Below are positions 26,892 through 35,822 of a DNA stretch of 64,000 nucleotides, in pieces (the first letter of the stretch is position 1; every line of letters starts with the position of its first letter). This DNA comes from an uncultured Pseudomonas sp. (GTDB taxonomy: Bacteria; Pseudomonadota; Gammaproteobacteria; Pseudomonadales; Pseudomonadaceae). Position numbers and translations under genes: made by a program. The stretch spans positions 2,294,001 to 2,358,000 of the forward strand of contig NZ_OX044366.1 in NCBI RefSeq assembly GCF_943846705.1, in the 5' to 3' direction. Under the pieces are notes generated by a model. It worked only from the letters and a program-made list of their open reading frames with translations. It ran no database searches and was not told where the DNA came from.

Positions 26892-27605
26892 GTGACAGCC
26901 AAGCCCGCCCAAGAAAGCGCCACCCTGGTGGCCAATGCCATCGCTGAGAGCGTTCAATACCAGGGCCGCAAAGCCAGTCGTCAGGGCAGCGAGCAGCGCC
27001 GTCAGGCTATTCTCGATGCGGCCATGCGCATTATCGTGCGTGATGGCGTGCGCGCTGTGCGTCACCGCGCCGTAGCGGCCGAGGCCGCGGTGCCGTTGTC
27101 GGCCACGACCTATTACTTCAAAGATATTAATGACCTGATCAGCGATACCTTCACCCAGTTCGTCGAGCGCAGTGCGGCGCATATGGGGCAGTTTTGGCAG
27201 GGCACCGAGGGCTTGCTGCGTGAGCAGGTGAGCAACCTGGATGGTAGCGCCGAAGCGCGGCGGCGGCTGGCCAATGAAATCGCCCGGTTGGCCGTGGAAT
27301 ACGTGCGTGAGCAGTTGTCGAGCCGCCGTGAGCACCTGCTGGCGGAGCAGGCCTTTCAGCAGGAGGCCTTGCTCAATCCACGCTTGCGCGGGTTGGTGCG
27401 TGCCCATCGACAAATTCTGCTACAGGGCGTGACGCACTTCTTCGAGGTGCTGGGTTCGCAGCACGCGGAGCAGGATGCCAAGCTGTTGACGGCGATTATC
27501 GTACGCATGGAATATCAGGGCCTGCTCGATGGTGTCGATCATCTGGACAGTGAGGAGATGTTGGCCATGCTTAAACGTTATATGCACTTGGTACTGGGCC
27601 TCTAG
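26892..27605 (+). CDS. TetR family transcriptional regulator
   Basis: This 237-residue protein has an N-terminal TetR helix-turn-helix (RRQAILDAAMRIIVRDGVRA, with VPLSATTYYFKDINDLI as the recognition region) after an unusually long leader of about 35 residues. The ligand domain does not identify an effector. It starts at GTG 26892. The lipoprotein gene begins 30 bp downstream in the same direction, so it may be the first gene of a small operon reaching the AIM24 gene. Its target is unknown. Confidence 0.85.
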   Translation: MTAKPAQESATLVANAIAESVQYQGRKASRQGSEQRRQAILDAAMRIIVRDGVRAVRHRAVAAEAAVPLSATTYYFKDINDLISDTFTQFVERSAAHMGQFWQGTEGLLREQVSNLDGSAEARRRLANEIARLAVEYVREQLSSRREHLLAEQAFQQEALLNPRLRGLVRAHRQILLQGVTHFFEVLGSQHAEQDAKLLTAIIVRMEYQGLLDGVDHLDSEEMLAMLKRYMHLVLGL

Positions 27606-27635
27606 TCCGGTCAACTCGCTCACAAGGAGAGTCTA

Positions 27636-28187
27636 ATGAACGCCTGGCGCGTGCTGCTTGCCGTGTCCTTCCTGTTGCTGGGTGGCTGCCTGGTTACCTT
27701 CAAGGACCCAATCCCCGCCCATGAAGCCGCCCCAATTCCTCTGCTTGGCGAGTGGTCGCGCAAGAATGAGTGGGGCGAGCAGCAGTATCTGCAAATCACT
27801 CGGGCCGGCTCCAACGTCTACAAGGCGCGAGCCTATATCGACAGCTTGGATAACCTGCAAGGCGTTGAAGAATATGGCTTTACCGTGGCTCATCATGGTC
27901 GGCGCTGGTACCTGTCAGCGGGGTTGCCGAAAAGTTTGGGGGCGAATTTCGCCATTGCCGGCTTTGAGCTGACCACTGACAACGAACTGGTGATCTACAA
28001 CCTGGATGTCGATCGCATCCTCCAGGAGGTGGAGCAGGGCGTGTTGCAGGGTGAGTTGGTCGAGGCGGCGGAAGGCGACGGCGTGCTAATCAGCAGCCCG
28101 CTGGAGCAGGTATTCGGCTACCTCGACGATCATGCTAATTCGGATGTGTTTGTTGAAGTCGCGCGCTATCAGCGTGTGGGCGATTAG
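27636..28187 (+). CDS. Hypothetical lipoprotein
   Basis: This 183-residue protein has a lipoprotein signal peptide with lipobox LLGGC (cysteine near residue 19). The rest is soluble and predicted periplasmic, with a W-x-R/GEW-type beta-rich look (LLGEWSRKNEWGEQQYLQI). I recognise no named domain. An AAGGAGAG ribosome site supports the start. It ends 17 bp before the QEGLA-motif gene and is probably co-expressed with it. Confidence 0.8.
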   Translation: MNAWRVLLAVSFLLLGGCLVTFKDPIPAHEAAPIPLLGEWSRKNEWGEQQYLQITRAGSNVYKARAYIDSLDNLQGVEEYGFTVAHHGRRWYLSAGLPKSLGANFAIAGFELTTDNELVIYNLDVDRILQEVEQGVLQGELVEAAEGDGVLISSPLEQVFGYLDDHANSDVFVEVARYQRVGD

Positions 28188-28204
28188 TGGGGAATGGGGA
28201 ACGC

Positions 28205-29500
28205 ATGAACAGTCATACCGAGTTGGACGATTATCAGTTGGTTGTGCGTGCACTGTCCGATCGTTTGGTTGAGGCGCAAACACCGATTCGTGTCCTGGAT
28301 GCGGTGAAGTGGGACGACTCGATTCGTAGCGAGTTTCTCAAGCACAAGGGTAAAAAATTACCCGCCGTCGACCGTGCCTACTACGCCAGTCGGCCGCTGC
28401 CCTTTGATGCGGCAGGGAAGAAGCTGGAGTTTCAGAATATTGAGCGCGACATCACCCGTCAGCTCGGCCAGTTCAACCCGGTGGGCAAGATCATGCGGCG
28501 CATGTGCCGCGAGTACCGCATGGTCATCCGTATGCTTGAAGCGCGCGGCACCGAAGATTTTGGCCTGATCAGTCAGGAACTCTACGGCGCGGCGTCCGAT
28601 GCCTTCCACGCCGGTGATCCGACGCTGGCCGATCTTGGCCTGATGTTTTCGGACTTCCTCAACAACATCGACCAGCGCGGTGACCTCAAGGATGAGGCCA
28701 AGACCTTGACCGCCAAAGAGGCGGTCAACCTGCTGCAGCACCGCTTAAACAAGGTGTTTGGCGAGGCGGAAGAGACCATTCGGGTGTTCGAGTCCGACGG
28801 TATTCTGGCTGATGCGGCGGCGGGTGCCGATTACATCAAGATCCGCGCCGATGCGATGTTCAACGAGCGTGACGTCAAGGCCCTGGAAGTGCACGAAGGC
28901 TTGGTGCATGTGGCAACCACCCTGAATGGGCAGAATCAGCCAATTTGCACCTTTCTGGCCAAAGGCCCGCCATCTTCGACTGTGACCCAGGAAGGTCTGG
29001 CGATCCTCATGGAGGTGATTGCTTTCGCCTCTTACCCAACCCGTTTGCGCAAACTGACCAACCGTACCCGCGCCATTCATATGGCTGAAGAGGGCGCAGA
29101 TTTTCTGCAAGTATTCGACTTCTACCGCGAGCAGGGTTTCAGCCAGGAGCAGAGCTACAGCAATGCTAACCGGGTGTTCCGCGGCTCAACCCCTAGCGGT
29201 TTGCCTTTCACCAAGGACCTGTCCTACCTGAAAGGCTTTATCATGGTTTACAACTACATTCAGTTGGCCGTGCGCAAAGGCAAGCTGGAGCAGATTCCGC
29301 TGTTGTTCTGCGGCAAGACCACCCTCGAGGACATGCGCTCGCTGAGCCAGTTGGTGGATGAAGGGTTAGTCGTCGCGCCCAAGTACCTGCCGCCGCAGTT
29401 CAGCGACCTCAACTCGTTGTCGGCCTGGATGTGTTTCTCTAACTTCCTCAATCACCTGAGCCTGGATCGCATCGAAGCCGACTACGCCAATATCCTCTAG
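28205..29500 (+). CDS. Flavohemoglobin expression-modulating QEGLA motif protein (DUF1704, HExxH peptidase-like)
   Basis: This 431-residue protein matches the QEGLA-motif family (TIGR02421/DUF1704). The name-giving motif is at Q262-A266 (TQEGLAILMEV). A zinc-peptidase-like HEGLVH lies at H230-H235 (VHEGLVHVATTLNG), so the HExxH and the downstream glutamate are arranged as in gluzincins. Eukaryotic relatives (MATCAP/KIAA0895) are tyrosine carboxypeptidases acting on tubulin. The bacterial substrate is unknown, and the flavohemoglobin link is a historical label. The ATG at 28205 follows GGGGA; the GTG at 28187 overlaps the previous stop and lacks a site. Confidence 0.85.
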   Translation: MNSHTELDDYQLVVRALSDRLVEAQTPIRVLDAVKWDDSIRSEFLKHKGKKLPAVDRAYYASRPLPFDAAGKKLEFQNIERDITRQLGQFNPVGKIMRRMCREYRMVIRMLEARGTEDFGLISQELYGAASDAFHAGDPTLADLGLMFSDFLNNIDQRGDLKDEAKTLTAKEAVNLLQHRLNKVFGEAEETIRVFESDGILADAAAGADYIKIRADAMFNERDVKALEVHEGLVHVATTLNGQNQPICTFLAKGPPSSTVTQEGLAILMEVIAFASYPTRLRKLTNRTRAIHMAEEGADFLQVFDFYREQGFSQEQSYSNANRVFRGSTPSGLPFTKDLSYLKGFIMVYNYIQLAVRKGKLEQIPLLFCGKTTLEDMRSLSQLVDEGLVVAPKYLPPQFSDLNSLSAWMCFSNFLNHLSLDRIEADYANIL

Positions 29501-29712
29501 TAGCTACTGCGGGCTTCGCGCGTTATGCGGCGTGCAGACCTTGTGACCCACATGGATGTGGGAAATGCCGCTACTCGTAGGGAACGGGCGCGGCCCTGCT
29601 CTTCGCTCGTTACGCTCCTAGCCCTTAAGTTAGGGGCGCTGTAACCCGGATGGAAATCCGGGGCAGCCTTCGCAGGCACAGAACCCTCGTCTAATTGGTC
29701 AGGAGCCGCCGC
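29501..29712. other. Intergenic region with several small hairpins
   Basis: Three hairpins can be drawn: CCCACAT/ATGTGGG at 29547-29562, GCCC...GGGGC around 29618-29635 and CCCGGAT/ATCCGGG at 29645-29662. None is followed by a T run, so they look more like repeat-derived structures than terminators. Confidence 0.5.
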
Positions 29713-30459
29713 ATGCCCAGCCATCAACTCGACTACGAAATTCTTGGGGCCTCCGCGCAGAGTGTGGAGATCATTCTCGATCCCGGTGAAACGGTGATCG
29801 CCGAGGCTGGGGTGATGAATTACATGACCGACGGCATCCACTTTGAAACGCGCATGGGCGATGGCGCGGCTGCGGGTGTGCTGGGCAAGCTATGGAGCAT
29901 GGGCAAGCGCATGCTGACGGGCGAGTCGCTGTTTATGACGCATTTTTCCAATGCCGGCAAAGCCCAGGCCCGGGTGGCTTTTGCTGCTCCTTACCCCGGC
30001 ACCGTGGTGCCGATTCAGTTGGCCGAGCATGGCGGTACGCTGATCTGTCAGAAGGACGCCTTTCTCTGCGCGGCCTACGGCACAGCAGTCGGCATCAGCT
30101 TTAACAAACGCCTGGGGGCGGGGTTCTTCGGCGGTGAAGGTTTTATCCTGCAAAAGCTTGAAGGTGACGGCCTGGCCTTTGTGCATGCCGGCGGTACGGT
30201 TATTCGCAAGCAGCTAAACAAAGAAACCCTGCGCCTGGACACCGGTTGCCTGGTGGCCTTTACCAGCGGTATCGATTACGACATCGCCCTGGCGGGCGGG
30301 CTGAAGAGCATGCTGTTTGGTGGCGAAGGTATTCTCCTGGCCACGCTCAAGGGCACCGGCACCGTGTGGGTGCAGAGTCTGCCGTTTTCACGGCTGGCCG
30401 AACGTATTTACGAGGCGACCTTCAAGGCCCGCGAGGAAGTGCGTGCTGGCGGCAAGTAA
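29713..30459 (+). CDS. TIGR00266 / AIM24 family protein
   Basis: This 248-residue beta-rich protein is a clear TIGR00266 (AIM24-like) member: YEILGASAQSVEIILDPGE, AEAGVMNYMTDGI, GGEGFILQKLEGDGLAFVHA and FGGEGILLATLKGTGTVWVQ. The mitochondrial relative AIM24 shapes inner-membrane organisation, but the bacterial role is unknown. ATG 29713 follows AGGAG. It lies downstream of the QEGLA gene in the same direction, an order I recall from P. aeruginosa. Confidence 0.9.
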   Translation: MPSHQLDYEILGASAQSVEIILDPGETVIAEAGVMNYMTDGIHFETRMGDGAAAGVLGKLWSMGKRMLTGESLFMTHFSNAGKAQARVAFAAPYPGTVVPIQLAEHGGTLICQKDAFLCAAYGTAVGISFNKRLGAGFFGGEGFILQKLEGDGLAFVHAGGTVIRKQLNKETLRLDTGCLVAFTSGIDYDIALAGGLKSMLFGGEGILLATLKGTGTVWVQSLPFSRLAERIYEATFKAREEVRAGGK

Positions 30460-30552
30460 TGCGGCAATCTGGGACTTTTCAGGTGCCTGGGTTTGTTGCA
30501 AGCTGCGCCGCCTAATGCTCAGCCCGCCCATTGTTAACCCCGAGAGTCTGTT

Positions 30553-30876
30553 ATGAGTGAAGTGAACCCTGTCCCGCTGATCCTTACCGCTATCGGCAGC
30601 ATCTGCGCCACAGTGGCTGTGCTCAGCTATTACGGCTACCTGCATATCGCCAAACCGGAGGATGCCTTGCTGCTGTCCGAGTTCACCATGCTCAAGACTG
30701 TTCCGGGTGAGGACTACAAGGTCTCGCTCAAACCTGCTAGCCAGGTGGCTCAGTGCATCGATAGCGTGTTGGTGATGTTTGACCTGGAGCAGAAGGGGCT
30801 GAGCGGTGTGCTGGTCGACCAGCGCAAGCAGGCCGTACGTTGTGTGGACGAAAGCGCTCCGGCTATCGCTCAGTAA
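30553..30876 (+). CDS. Small single-pass membrane protein, hypothetical
   Basis: This 107-residue protein has one N-terminal membrane helix (PLILTAIGSICATVAVLSYYGYL) and a soluble C-terminal part of about 75 residues containing two cysteines. No family is recognised. It is co-oriented with the AIM24 gene 93 bp upstream and may share its transcript. Confidence 0.65.
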   Translation: MSEVNPVPLILTAIGSICATVAVLSYYGYLHIAKPEDALLLSEFTMLKTVPGEDYKVSLKPASQVAQCIDSVLVMFDLEQKGLSGVLVDQRKQAVRCVDESAPAIAQ

Positions 30877-31086
30877 ATCAACGGCGCTGGCGCGTCCGCG
30901 TTAGCCTTAGCGTCGCTTTACCTGTCGGTGCAGAGGTGGCCAGTCGTGTGCAGGTGCGTGTGTATGGATGGCCGCGTTGTCTGCTTTTACAGCAATGCAA
31001 CTCAGCGACCTGAGTACCGCTAGGGTTGCGGCTGTTGTTCAGGTCGCTGCCATCGCCAAAGTAACGTCTTATTTGCGCTTAGCGCC

Positions 31087-31860
31087 TTAGCGGCGTGGCG
31101 CCACTGCATCGGCACCGTTAGATACAGTCACCTCGACACGACGATTCATCGCGCGTGCTGCCGGAGTGCTGTTGTCGGTAAGCGCATACTCCTCACCGAA
31201 GCCGCGTGTAGCAATGCGGTTGATGTCCACACCCTGGCGAGCCAGTGCGTGTTTTAGCCCATCAGCGCGGCGCTGGGACAGTTCTAGGTTGTATTGGTCT
31301 GAACCGGTGCTGTCGGTAAAGCCTTCCACGAGCACCTTGCGCTCCGGGTTGTCCTTAAGGAATTGCGCGAGGGTCTGCACTTTACCGAAGGCGCTGGGTC
31401 GTAAATCAGCCTTGTTCAGGTCGAACAGCACATCCCCAAAGGTAATCATCGCGCCGCGCTCGGTTGGCTTGGCTTGCATTGACTCCTGCAAGCTACGGAT
31501 TTGCGCGTCGCGTGCCTCAAGGCGTGCGCGTGCACGAAGGTTGGCCATATTGCCGAGCTTTTGTTCGGCAATTCTCAGCGCAATGGTGTGTTTGGCGAGT
31601 TCGACTTTTTGGTTGGCCACATAGGCCAGTTGGTCGACGGACTCTTCGTCTTCACCCTCGCGATAAGCCTGGTCGGCATTGTCTAGGGTCTTCTCGGCTG
31701 CCTGGGTTTCCAGGGCCGCTAGCTTGAGTGATTGAGGGTCACTTTCCAGATTGGCGTAGTTGGCGCGGGCCTGCTCAAGGTTGTCGTTAGGGGGCGTTGC
31801 GCACGCGGTAAGGCCTGCGCTGAGAATGAATAGGGCGGGAAGCATGATGTGTTTATGCAT
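31087..31860 (-). CDS. lptF: OmpA family lipoprotein (LptF-like)
   Basis: This 257-residue outer-membrane lipoprotein has lipobox LTAC (cysteine 20). A helical DUF4398-like segment (about 25-125) is followed by an OmpA C-terminal peptidoglycan-binding domain (FGDVLFDLNKADLRPSAFGK, VEGFTDSTGSDQYNLELSQR, MNRRVEV). It resembles P. aeruginosa LptF (PA3692). The ATG at 31860 is chosen because GAGG lies 8 bp upstream and the signal peptide then has normal length; an ATG 15 bp upstream is possible. The DUF4398 lipoprotein gene is about 50 bp upstream in the same operon. Confidence 0.85.
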   Translation of the reverse strand: MHKHIMLPALFILSAGLTACATPPNDNLEQARANYANLESDPQSLKLAALETQAAEKTLDNADQAYREGEDEESVDQLAYVANQKVELAKHTIALRIAEQKLGNMANLRARARLEARDAQIRSLQESMQAKPTERGAMITFGDVLFDLNKADLRPSAFGKVQTLAQFLKDNPERKVLVEGFTDSTGSDQYNLELSQRRADGLKHALARQGVDINRIATRGFGEEYALTDNSTPAARAMNRRVEVTVSNGADAVAPRR

Positions 31861-31911
31861 GATCTGATTCCTCATGGGAGGCAGGTTACGTTAGGCGACT
31901 GGACGTAATAA

Positions 31912-32286
31912 TCATTCGGCGCTGCGCAAACCTTCCTCGCGCAGTTCTTCGACACCTTTCTCGGCATCCATTACGGCCTTCTCTGCCTTAGCTGCGCGGG
32001 CCTTACGCTCTGCTACCCGAGCGTCCCACTCGGCCTGTTCGGCAAGGTTGCTTGCCTGTGCATAGTTCTTGTCGAAATTGGCCTGCTCGGCCAGACGAGA
32101 TTTGTCGCGTGCAGACTTCAGTTCCAGTGGAGCAAACTCGGCAGCCCCGGCTGTTTCTGCCGCTTTTACCGCCGTATTGGTCAAAGCGAACTGATCTGTT
32201 GGTGGGTTTCCGGCACAACCGGCCAGAAACACCGCTCCGACCAAGGCCAAGGTTTTCAGTGAGCGCGTTGCGGGAAACTTGAACAT
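31912..32286 (-). CDS. DUF4398 lipoprotein
   Basis: This 124-residue protein has a lipobox (FLAGC) followed by a helical, alanine-rich DUF4398 domain (APLELKSARDKSRLAEQANF, AEQAEWDARVAERKARAAKA) with coiled-coil character. It is encoded directly upstream of the OmpA-like lipoprotein, whose own N-terminal half resembles it. The pair probably acts at the outer membrane-peptidoglycan interface. ATG 32286 follows GGAG by 9 bp. Confidence 0.85.
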   Translation of the reverse strand: MFKFPATRSLKTLALVGAVFLAGCAGNPPTDQFALTNTAVKAAETAGAAEFAPLELKSARDKSRLAEQANFDKNYAQASNLAEQAEWDARVAERKARAAKAEKAVMDAEKGVEELREEGLRSAE

Positions 32287-32462
32287 GGTTTGCGACTCCT
32301 GCGTGATTGGCACATAGGGGTGCCTCAGTTTTGAAGTGTAGTAGTTGATGGCTAGAGCGCTCAGAGCTAGAGCTCTGGGGCGGTCTGGCTTTATGCTGAG
32401 AGGGCGCTGCCGGCGATCTGCGCGGTAGCTGATTGCTGTCAGTGCTCGGTATTGTCCTGCTG

Positions 32463-32783
32463 CTAGCTTAGCTCGCGCAGATGCTTGCGTGACAGGGCGA
32501 GGAAGCGCGGCGTCAGGCCGATGTCTTCATACAGAGGGTCACCCAATTCATCGGTGGCTACCACTTTGTTGCCCTTGACGTAGGGCAAGCTGGCTTCCAG
32601 CTCTTCGAGGGCTGCCCCGAGCAGCTCACCAAGCAGTTCTTCGACGTGGTGTTTGGGGTACATCTCCTGCAGCGCGGCCAGGCGTGCGGCGGCTTCCAGG
32701 TCGAGATGGATCTGATAGGGTGTGGCGCTCAGTCGCCCCTGGGCGTTTTCCTGCCAGTGTTGAACCAGCTCGTGAATTTTCAT
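32463..32783 (-). CDS. Conserved hypothetical small cytoplasmic protein
   Basis: This 106-residue protein (MKIHELVQHWQENAQGRLS...) is acidic and helical, with no signal or membrane segment. It lies next to the divergent ppc, an arrangement I recall in other Pseudomonas. I recognise no function. The ATG at 32783 is chosen because upstream codons would read through non-conserved, arginine-rich sequence. Confidence 0.75.
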   Translation of the reverse strand: MKIHELVQHWQENAQGRLSATPYQIHLDLEAAARLAALQEMYPKHHVEELLGELLGAALEELEASLPYVKGNKVVATDELGDPLYEDIGLTPRFLALSRKHLRELS

Positions 32784-32939
32784 GATGGCCTCGTGTCCGT
32801 TCGGTGCCCGGCGACTCTTGCTCGGGCTTGCCCTATTAAGACTAGTGCTTGCGCTGATAAGTGCGCTGAGGGCGTCGCGCACTTGTAAGAAGTTGGCGCG
32901 CTGGGCACTCTGCAAGCAGGATCAGTGGAGGCAATAGTC

Positions 32940-35576
32940 ATGGCAGAAATCGATGCGCGTTTGCGCGAAGACGTCCATCAGCTCGGCGAACTGCTGGGTG
33001 ACACCATCAGGGTGCAGCATGGTGCGGCTTTTCTCGACAAGATCGAACGTATCCGTAAAGGGGCCAAAGCCTCTCGCCAGGGTTCAAGGGAAGGCGCGGA
33101 GCAACTCAGTGCAACCCTGAATCAGTTGGCGGACGACGAGTTGTTACCGGTGGCGCGGGCGTTTAACCAGTTTCTCAACCTGGCCAATATTGCCGAGCAG
33201 TACCACCGCGTGCGCCGCCGAGCGCCGGGTGAAGCGCAGCCGTTTGAAGACAATATCCTCGCCGAGCTGCTACAGCGCTTGTCCACCCACGGCCATAAAG
33301 GTGAGGCGCTGGCCCGCCAGTTCGGCCGGTTGGATATCGAGCTGGTACTGACCGCCCACCCTACCGAAGTGGCACGGCGCACCCTGATTCAGAAATACGA
33401 CGCCATGGCTGAGCAGTTAGCCGCCGGCGATCATAGCGATCTCTCGGCGGCCGAGCGTGAGCAGGTCAAACAACGTCTGCAACGGTTGATTGCCGAAGCC
33501 TGGCACACCGAAGAGATTCGCCGCAGCCGGCCGAGCCCGCTGGATGAAGCCAAGTGGGGCTTCGCCGTGATCGAACATTCACTCTGGCACGCCATCCCTA
33601 ATGTGCTGCGCAAGGCTGACCAGGTGCTGCATAGCGCTACTGGGTTGCACCTGCCGCTGGATGCGGCGCCGATTCGTTTCGCCTCCTGGATGGGCGGTGA
33701 CCGCGATGGCAATCCGAATGTCACCGCCAGCGTGACCCGTGAGGTGCTGTTGTTGGCACGCTGGATGGCGGCTGATCTGTACCTGCGTGATATCGACCAG
33801 CTGGCCGCCGGGCTGTCCATGCAGCAGGCCAGCCCGGCGTTGCTGGCGCGGGTGGGGGAGAGTGCCGAGCCGTACCGCAGCCTGCTTAAGCAGTTGCGTG
33901 ACCGTTTGCGTGCCACCCGCAGCTGGGCTCAAGCGGCCTTGCAGGAAGATCTGCCGCCACCCTCGGCGGTGCTGCAGAACAACCGCGAGTTGTTCGAACC
34001 GCTGCAGTGTTGCTACCAGTCCCTGCATGACTGCGGCATGGGAGTGATTGCCGATGGGCCGTTGCTCGATTGCCTGCGTCGCGCCGCCACGTTTGGCCTG
34101 TTTATGGGGCGCTTGGACGTGCGTCAGGACGCCAGCCGGCACGTGGCGGCCATGAGTGAAATTACCGATTATTTAGGCCTGGGGCGTTACGCGGAGTGGG
34201 ATGAAGAGGCACGCTTGGCGTTTCTGCAGGGTGAGCTAGACAACCGCCGACCATTGCTGCCGGGGCATTTCAAACCCAGTGGTGAGACCGAGGAGGTGCT
34301 GGCGACCTGCCGTGAAGTGGCTCGCGCACCTGCTGCGTCCCTGGGGTCCTACGTGATCTCCATGGCCGGTGCCGCCTCCGATGTACTGGCCGTGCAACTG
34401 CTGCTTAAAGAAGCCGGGTTACAGCGGCCGATGCGGGTGGTGCCACTGTTCGAGACCCTGGCCGACCTGGATAACGCCGGCCCGGTGATCAGTCGGCTGC
34501 TGGCACTGCATGGCTATCGCGCGCGGCTGCAGGGGCCGCAAGAAGTGATGATCGGCTACTCCGACTCGGCCAAGGACGCCGGCACCACGGCTGCCGCTTG
34601 GGCGCAGTACCGCGCGCAGGAAACCCTGGTGCAAGTGTGCCGTGAGCAGGATGTTGAGTTGTTGTTGTTCCACGGTCGCGGCGGCACGGTGGGGCGCGGT
34701 GGCGGCCCGGCGCATGCGGCGATTCTGTCGCAGCCGCCCGGTTCGGTAGCGGGGCGGTTCCGCACCACCGAGCAAGGCGAAATGATTCGTTTCAAATTCG
34801 GCATGCCGGATATCGCCGAGCAGAACCTCAATCTGTACCTAGCGGCCGTGCTAGAGGCCACTTTATTGCCGCCACCCAGTCCTGAGCCCGCTTGGCGCGA
34901 GCTGATGGACAAACTCGCCAGCGACGGCGTCAGCGCCTACCGGGCGGTGGTGCGCGAGCATCCGCAATTTGTCGATTATTTCCGCCAGGCCACGCCAGAG
35001 CAGGAGTTGGGCCGCTTACCCCTAGGCAGTCGCCCAGCTAAGCGGCGCGAGGGTGGCGTGGAAAGTTTGCGGGCGATCCCGTGGATTTTCGCCTGGACCC
35101 AAACCCGCTTGATGTTGCCAGCCTGGCTGGGCTGGGAAGCGGCGCTGAGCAACGCCATACAGCGTGGCGAAGGTGAATTGCTCGGGCAGATGCGCACGCA
35201 CTGGCCGTTCTTCCGCACGCGCATCGATATGCTGGAGATGGTGCTGGCCAAGGCTGACGAATCGATCGCCAGCCTGTATGACGAGCGTCTGGTCGAGCCC
35301 GCGCTGCAGCCGCTGGGGGCGCATTTGCGCGGCCTATTGTCGCAGGCGGTGTCCTCCGTATTAGGGTTGACAGAGCAATCGCAGCTCTTGGCACACAGTC
35401 CCGAAACCCTCGAGTCGATCAGCGTGCGTAACACTTACCTGGACCCGCTGCACTTGCTCCAGGCTGAGCTTTTGGCGCGCGCGCGGCAGCGCGATAATCA
35501 GGCCGATAGCCCTCTGGAACAGGCGTTGTTGGTCAGTGTGGCGGGTATCGCAGCAGGTTTGCGCAACACCGGTTAG
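32940..35576 (+). CDS. ppc: Phosphoenolpyruvate carboxylase
   Basis: Ppc fixes bicarbonate onto PEP to replenish oxaloacetate. The 878-residue length matches the Pseudomonas enzyme. Visible motifs are the catalytic histidine stretch VLTAHPTEVARRTL (near residue 138), SWMGGDRDGNPNVT, the lysine motif GYSDSAKDAG, the glycine loop FHGRGGTVGRGGG and the C-terminal NTG. ATG 32940 follows GGAGG by 8 bp. Confidence 0.97.
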   Translation: MAEIDARLREDVHQLGELLGDTIRVQHGAAFLDKIERIRKGAKASRQGSREGAEQLSATLNQLADDELLPVARAFNQFLNLANIAEQYHRVRRRAPGEAQPFEDNILAELLQRLSTHGHKGEALARQFGRLDIELVLTAHPTEVARRTLIQKYDAMAEQLAAGDHSDLSAAEREQVKQRLQRLIAEAWHTEEIRRSRPSPLDEAKWGFAVIEHSLWHAIPNVLRKADQVLHSATGLHLPLDAAPIRFASWMGGDRDGNPNVTASVTREVLLLARWMAADLYLRDIDQLAAGLSMQQASPALLARVGESAEPYRSLLKQLRDRLRATRSWAQAALQEDLPPPSAVLQNNRELFEPLQCCYQSLHDCGMGVIADGPLLDCLRRAATFGLFMGRLDVRQDASRHVAAMSEITDYLGLGRYAEWDEEARLAFLQGELDNRRPLLPGHFKPSGETEEVLATCREVARAPAASLGSYVISMAGAASDVLAVQLLLKEAGLQRPMRVVPLFETLADLDNAGPVISRLLALHGYRARLQGPQEVMIGYSDSAKDAGTTAAAWAQYRAQETLVQVCREQDVELLLFHGRGGTVGRGGGPAHAAILSQPPGSVAGRFRTTEQGEMIRFKFGMPDIAEQNLNLYLAAVLEATLLPPPSPEPAWRELMDKLASDGVSAYRAVVREHPQFVDYFRQATPEQELGRLPLGSRPAKRREGGVESLRAIPWIFAWTQTRLMLPAWLGWEAALSNAIQRGEGELLGQMRTHWPFFRTRIDMLEMVLAKADESIASLYDERLVEPALQPLGAHLRGLLSQAVSSVLGLTEQSQLLAHSPETLESISVRNTYLDPLHLLQAELLARARQRDNQADSPLEQALLVSVAGIAAGLRNTG

Positions 35577-35822
35577 CGCATTCCAAGGGCTTATTTATGG
35601 CTTCGGCGGCGTGCGTGTAGCGCGTCGCCGGCAGCGCTATCGGTCTGGGGCGGTCGTAGACGTATCCGACTTTAGGTGGCTTGTGCGCTATGGGTGCGCT
35701 GTGTATCTTGATCGGCCTTTCGGCACTATGGCCCTTGTTGTCAGCGCTGCCTAAACCATTCTGAGATTGGCCCCACGAGGCGAATCCGACCGATTTCCAC
35801 TTAAGTTTTGAGGAGCACATCG
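35577..35822. other. ppc-adk intergenic region
   Basis: These 246 bp contain no gene. The adk ribosome site (TGAGGAG) lies at the right end. Confidence 0.4.
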
